The position numbers and the translations under genes are program-made. The notes beneath the pieces are model-generated. The model had not been told where the DNA came from and made no database searches. It saw nothing but the letters and a program-made list of their open reading frames with translations. A stretch of 64,000 bases of DNA from Datisca glomerata (taxonomy: Eukaryota; Streptophyta; Magnoliopsida; Cucurbitales; Datiscaceae), in contig QANY01000273.1 of assembly GCA_003255025.1 (NCBI GenBank), positions 103,977 through 167,976 of the forward strand, written 5' to 3'. Shown here one piece after another: positions 59,831 to 64,000 of this stretch (the stretch's first letter is position 1; each line of letters starts with the position of its first letter).

Positions 59831-61189
59831 AAATTGAAAAAAAACTTGCTAGTTGCTGGGCTTTGTGTGGCCCAGATTGCTCCAAATGTAATCTAAGGGT
59901 CATAATAGCCCAGCATCTATGCCGTGAATTTTTTTCAAGGCATGAAAAAATCATCTCCCAAAGGAAACCTCTAATTGTTTCTCCAAAAATTTCATTTGTT
60001 TTCTCACTATTAACGATCAATATCATAATTAAGTGACTTTTTTCTCTCCTCTAGAAATAAAAATTATAAATTGGAAAAATAACCGTGGCGTCTTGCTTTA
60101 GAAAACGTTTATGATCGAATATTGGATTGCATACAGAAGGAAAAAATTAACTTAAAGAAAAGATGGTTGATTAAATTAAGAACTTACAACTACTCATATC
60201 AATAATATAAGGATATATGAAAAATAGAGCTAAATTATACTCTTTTACATATAAGCGGCAAACTTTTTTTCTGTTGTGCTTTCATTTCGAATACAAATTT
60301 GTTCATGTATATCTGCCAGCAACTTTAAAAAATTCTGGAAAGCTTCCGTTGTATCGACTATCACCCAGATATAATTATTCGAAAGGTCTGGAATTTGGCT
60401 GGAATAGAGTTACTCGAGGAAAACCTAAAACGTCTGAGAGAAAGTCAGAAGATGAAGGGGGAGCACTTTGATTACTAAAGGATGGTGACAAAATGCTCCC
60501 TACGGAAGGGAGCGTCTGCTCTCTGTGTAAGGTTCTTTTATCCTTGTGAATGCAAGAGAATAACTCATTTTATAAATGATTTAGGGGCCATCAGAACGAA
60601 TTCCTTGACTAGTTATAGGATCATAAATTAAGCATTATCACCTCAACTAATCGTACGTGTTGAGTTTAGCCAAAAAGAAATATATTCTGATACCAAATCT
60701 CAACAGAATTTGCTGAGGTGGAGAGGGGAAGATCTCATCTGATGACCACAAATTCAGGGTGGCTTTAGGAGAATATGCATTGCCGATAGAACTAAAGGGA
60801 GGCATTCACCCAAAGTCTTGGTCAAGGGAGTACTTAAGACCAAACCCATTCACATGGTGGAAAGATAGCACACCCTTAATATTCAAAGTGGTCAAATGGA
60901 AGAAGGTATGTCCTTTCCAATATGACGTTGTAGCCTCACCCTTAATTCTACCACATCACAATCTCCAAAGAGCTCTCAGGCAACAATATATTCAGTCATG
61001 TCTTTTTCACTTGTCTTAGTAGTTTGAATAATGATGACACATTAAAATGTCATAATAACATAATGTAGGAGTTGAATCTCTGTCGTTGAGCCCATGTTTA
61101 AAATGTGAACCCATTGCTCTTATTGGGCATAACAGTGAGTAGTGTGATGGTGTCTTCCTAGTGATTCATTTTGGTATTCTTGTGAGGGA
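59831..61189. other. No gene confirmed
   Basis: Two open frames on plus, at 60217-60471 and 60759-61019 (86 codons, with YLRPNPFTWWKDSTPLIFKV). Neither matches a recognised family. A small GC hairpin GCTCCCTACGGAAGGGAGC lies at about 60496-60514. Confidence 0.4.
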
Positions 61190-61860
61190 TGTCATCATAG
61201 AGGCGATGCAATCATATAGTGTTCGTATTTGAGGTGCATGCTAGCACATCTTTGATGGAGGCATACATGGGGGGTGCAAGCTACCGTTTTAATGATAGAG
61301 GCATTACAAGTGAATGGTATAATGGGATGTGGGCTTGCATTCTTATGATGGATGCATTGCATGGGGTGTAAACTAGCACTCCTATGATGAGGAGGCATTA
61401 CAAGTGCAAGGAATCATAGGTTGTGGGATTGTATTCCTACTGTGGAGGCATCACATGAGGGGTGACATATCATGGGAGGTGCGGCCTAGCACTCCCATGA
61501 TGGATGGACTTCAGAGGGGCAGCATTACACGAGAGGTGTAGGCTACCGCTCCCATGACAAAGGCACTTCGTGGATGGCAACATAACATGTGCAATTAAGG
61601 CTAGTGCTCCTTTTGATAGAGGCACTTCATGGATGGAGGCATAGCATGAGGAATGGAGGCTAGTGATCCTTTGATGGAGGCACTTCATAAGGACACCGGT
61701 ACATGAGAGATGCAGGCTAGCACTCCTATGATGAAGGCATAACATAGAGTTCAGGCTTGCGCTTCTATATTGGAGGCATAACATGGGTGCAAGTTTATGC
61801 TCCAATGATAAAGGCATAACATAAGTGCAAGCCAGTACTCATATGATGGAGCCACTACAT
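61190..61860. repeat. Minisatellite, irregular units of about 40-60 bp
   Basis: A recurrent unit built on GGCTAGCACTCCTATGATGG, then AGGCAT(AA/TA)CAT and a variable GGTGCA/GAGGTG part. At least twelve imperfect copies occur. The reading frames on minus repeat (L/S)LHHRSASLH-type peptides for this reason. Confidence 0.88.
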
Positions 61861-62467
61861 GGGACCTGGTAGTATGGGCCATGATGCAGCTTGTATGTCT
61901 CAGCCTTAGTCACGGCATGTAGCAATGGTCAAACCCCATGTAGAATATATAAATAAAATTTATGTATGTTATATCACCTTACAAGCTTATAATGGAATTT
62001 CAATTAGTCCTTAAAAAATATATTATTTTAGAAGTTTTGGTGATGGTCTATCTAAAATAATGGGAGTTTTTTGCTAAAGTAGACCCCTACACTAATCATT
62101 TTGTAGAAATAGACTCTTACACTAATTTTCACTTACCCTGACCCCTAGCCCACATTCAATTCAAAATCAGCTTGTGAAGTTACCAAAAAAAAAACCTTCA
62201 CAATTCCAAATGATGGCTTGAAAAAAAAAGGTGATTACACCACCCCTTCGTGTACCTCACTTACATTACCCTCATTTCTCTCTTACTGTTACTATCTCTC
62301 TCAAATTCACATCATCTCTCTCTAGAAACCCTTGAGCCTTTGTCTCCCACAACAAGGAAAAATAACAAAGTAAGTTTTCGGGTTCCTGAGTTTTTGTTCT
62401 GGATTCTAAGGTGTTTTTTTGGATTTTTGAGGTGTTTTTTCTAGGTTTCCGATGGGTTTTTACTGGA
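61861..62467. other. No gene seen
   Basis: AT-rich, with no motif support and no long repeat. Confidence 0.5.
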
Positions 62468-62635
62468 TTTTTGGACTACACGAGGGTTGTGTAAGCTTCA
62501 TGTATATTACATGAGGAATACACCAGGATCCTGTACCTCTCGTGTAGTGTACACGAGGACTATAAGAGGATCATGTACACCTCTTGTAGTCTACACGAGG
62601 ACTACACGTGCATCGTGTACATTTCTTGATCTTAT
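62468..62635. repeat. 42-bp tandem repeat in plus orientation
   Basis: About three and a half units of TACACGAGGA, ..CACGAGGATC and TGTACACCTC.TGTAG. The unit is 42 bp, so a 14-residue peptide GSCT.(R/L)VVYTRT.R is repeated in frame from 62487. The halves of each unit are complementary (CTACACGAGG with CCTCGTGTAG), so it may be hairpin-forming DNA rather than coding. Confidence 0.82.
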
Positions 62636-62659
62636 ATTTGCCTTGAATATTCTACAGGT

Positions 62660-63480
62660 TATGGTTTTATCAAAGATGCAACTAAAATACGTCCATGACA
62701 TTAACACAATTCCAAAAGCAAGGGCCAATGCATAGTGAAATACCCACTACATAGAGGTTATCAAGATCAAGCTGACAGCTCCTCAACTCACTCTATTTAG
62801 GGAGACATACTTTGGCCATCTCCTAGATCTCTCAGCCCTGAAGTTTTCAGCAACTGTCTACCACCAGGTGCTGGACAAGGAGGCTGAATATGTCAACGAC
62901 ACTCCATTTGAGGAGGAAATCTGGTTTCATGTCAATGACGACCATTGTGCTTCTCTAAAAAGGAGTTCTCGTTGATGACGGATTAAAGTTCGGTGAAGCC
63001 CAGGATGAGAAGAAGACCTGTGGTCCCAACAGACTTTCTGATATGTACTTTCTCAAAGCCTAATCAATAACCATGGTTGATTTGGAGGAAAAGTTTAAAA
63101 ACTCTAAATATAAGTCAGATTTTGATAGGAACAAGATGGTTTTAATATATTTACTAGAACATTTTGTGTTGGGGAAGGAGAACTGTACCCTAATTGAGAA
63201 TATCCTGTGGGTTGGGATATTGACATTGATGATCAGCTCCGGTACCTGGTCCTCAGATTGCAGACAAATTTTTGAAGGAGGTGGGAACAATCAGATAAGG
63301 TTATATTTTCAATGAATGTGAACCACAGTCATTGGATTGCGGTTGAACTTGATTTGATTGGCTAGTGTATTCGTATTTATAACTTCATGAACACGCCATA
63401 TCAACGCTCCTTGTACATTGAAATAATGAACTTTCATGAAGATTGTCCCTCGGCTAGCTCAAATGATGAATATTTATGAG
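62660..63480 (+). pseudogene. DUF1985/Ulp1-type transposon protein remnant
   Basis: The plus frame from about 62685 is interrupted by stops. It gives LTAPQLTLFRETYFGHLLDL then SALKFSATVYHQVL, which has the order of the DUF1985 start (L...FR.T.FG.LLDL....FSA.LVH..LLR). Around 63073-63200 FDRNKMVLIYLLEHFVLGKE matches the middle of that domain (+..+KLALLYLVE..LLG). From about 63295 VIFSMNVNHSHWIAVELDLI then CIRIYN holds an Ulp1-like HW catalytic motif. It is a separate copy from the gene at 47588-51000 and is closer to the DUF1985 subgroup. It is dead. Confidence 0.6.
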
Positions 63481-63835
63481 AGAAGACATGAGGTTAAACC
63501 CATGAGTGGAAATATGAGATCATAAAGTGTCCACAACAAGAGAATGGGTAAGTGAAATATACATTTTTTGAAAGTCCACTTAAAATTCATAGATGTTATT
63601 TAATTATATTTTTGCATTTCACGTTTTTGTAGGTTCTATTGTGGGGTATTTACCTTTAATTTGTCGAAGCCCTCCCATATGGGAAGAACCTCCAAGAAAT
63701 AATTCAACAACAAATGCCAGAATATTGAAGATGAATTACAATTGAGTTATTTGCATGTGACAATGTTGTACCGAAATAATATGGATATATTTTATGGATT
63801 TTTGTTTTATTATATTGTGAAATTGTGGATTATAG

Positions 63836-63959
63836 AAATATACTTGTGTTTGTTATTTAATAATGTCATAAAGTTTAATTTGCCTGCATGAATCATGTAG
63901 GATTCAGGCAGGCTGATTAAACGTTATAACATTATTAAATAACAAACACTAGTATATTT
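63836..63959. repeat. Near-perfect hairpin, 59-bp arms, 6-bp loop
   Basis: Left arm 63836-63894 and right arm 63901-63959 are complementary at 53 of 59 positions, with loop ATGTAG between them. Key paired stretches are GTGTTTGTTATTTAATAATG and GAATC at the loop. The mismatches are scattered and do not cluster. No protein frame crosses it. It may be a small MITE or the arm pair of a small-RNA precursor; terminal sequences and a TSD were not recognised. Confidence 0.9.
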
Positions 63960-64000
63960 ATATTTTAATATTTAATTTAAGTCTACAAAGGTCATTATTT

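Noticed and set aside
59542..60026. Repeat protein with FTNYVLE units
   Set aside because: The periodicity comes from the 21-bp minisatellite. Many units are out of phase and there is no start context.
60759..61019. 86-residue protein on plus
   Set aside because: Reasonable composition but no recognised family, splice signal or conservation evidence, so it is mentioned only as an open frame.
61195..61817. LHHRSASLH-type repeat protein
   Set aside because: An artefact of the minisatellite units; units vary in length and break the frame.

Overview
This looks like nuclear DNA from a dicot-type flowering plant, in a transposon-dense, AT-rich region. The evidence is plant-specific transposon families (CACTA/En-Spm, MuDR and FAR1 types of Mutator-like elements, Tat-lineage Ty3-gypsy, Ty1-copia), GT-AG introns, the plant mobile domain, and almost no uninterrupted long reading frames. 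The species cannot be named from the sequence. Nearly every recognisable gene is a broken transposon gene. The only plausible non-transposon host gene is a small membrane protein at 17727-18023 (minus strand).

Layout. 0-6.8 kb: a duplicated 0.4 kb block, the N-terminal end of a MuDR-type transposase, a GC-rich fold-back repeat and two clear tandem duplications. 6.8-15 kb: a complete but dead Tat-like Ty3-gypsy retrotransposon (6777-14971) with 400-bp LTRs, a matching 5-bp target duplication (ACAGT), a 46-bp tandem repeat and a decayed antisense gene. 15.5-17.7 kb: a small non-autonomous CACTA element with TIRs and an AAT duplication. 17.7-19.4 kb: the small membrane-protein gene and a GA microsatellite.

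19.6-43.7 kb is the main structural discovery: one CACTA-like element of about 24 kb (19606-43675). It splits an older RNase H-type sequence into two halves, which lie just outside its two ends and rejoin in frame when the element and one target copy are removed. Its own transposase_24-type gene can be followed through six exons on the minus strand. It contains a copia retrotransposon (20491-29489) placed in the last intron beside a 105-bp repeat array, a second CACTA element (31094-34950), and a Mutator-like element (36650-42938). That Mutator-like element has TIRs of about 210 bp, a decayed MuDR transposase, a GRF zinc-finger gene and a piece of an acetylornithine-aminotransferase-like gene.

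44-64 kb: mostly non-coding to 47.5 kb. Then comes a cluster of Mutator-associated genes: an HMG-like plus Ulp1 protease gene on plus (47588-51000), a FAR1/FRS transposase gene on minus (52328-54660) and a plant mobile domain gene on minus (55842-58156). Between them lie a fold-back at 51742-51960 and a GCGTTTGG-rich array at 54980-55440. Two minisatellites, a DUF1985/Ulp1 remnant and a near-perfect 59-bp hairpin fill the right end.

The genes do not form a working pathway. They are layers of insertion, and the nesting order can be read from interrupted genes, target duplications and terminal repeats. All family assignments were made by eye from motifs, without database search.
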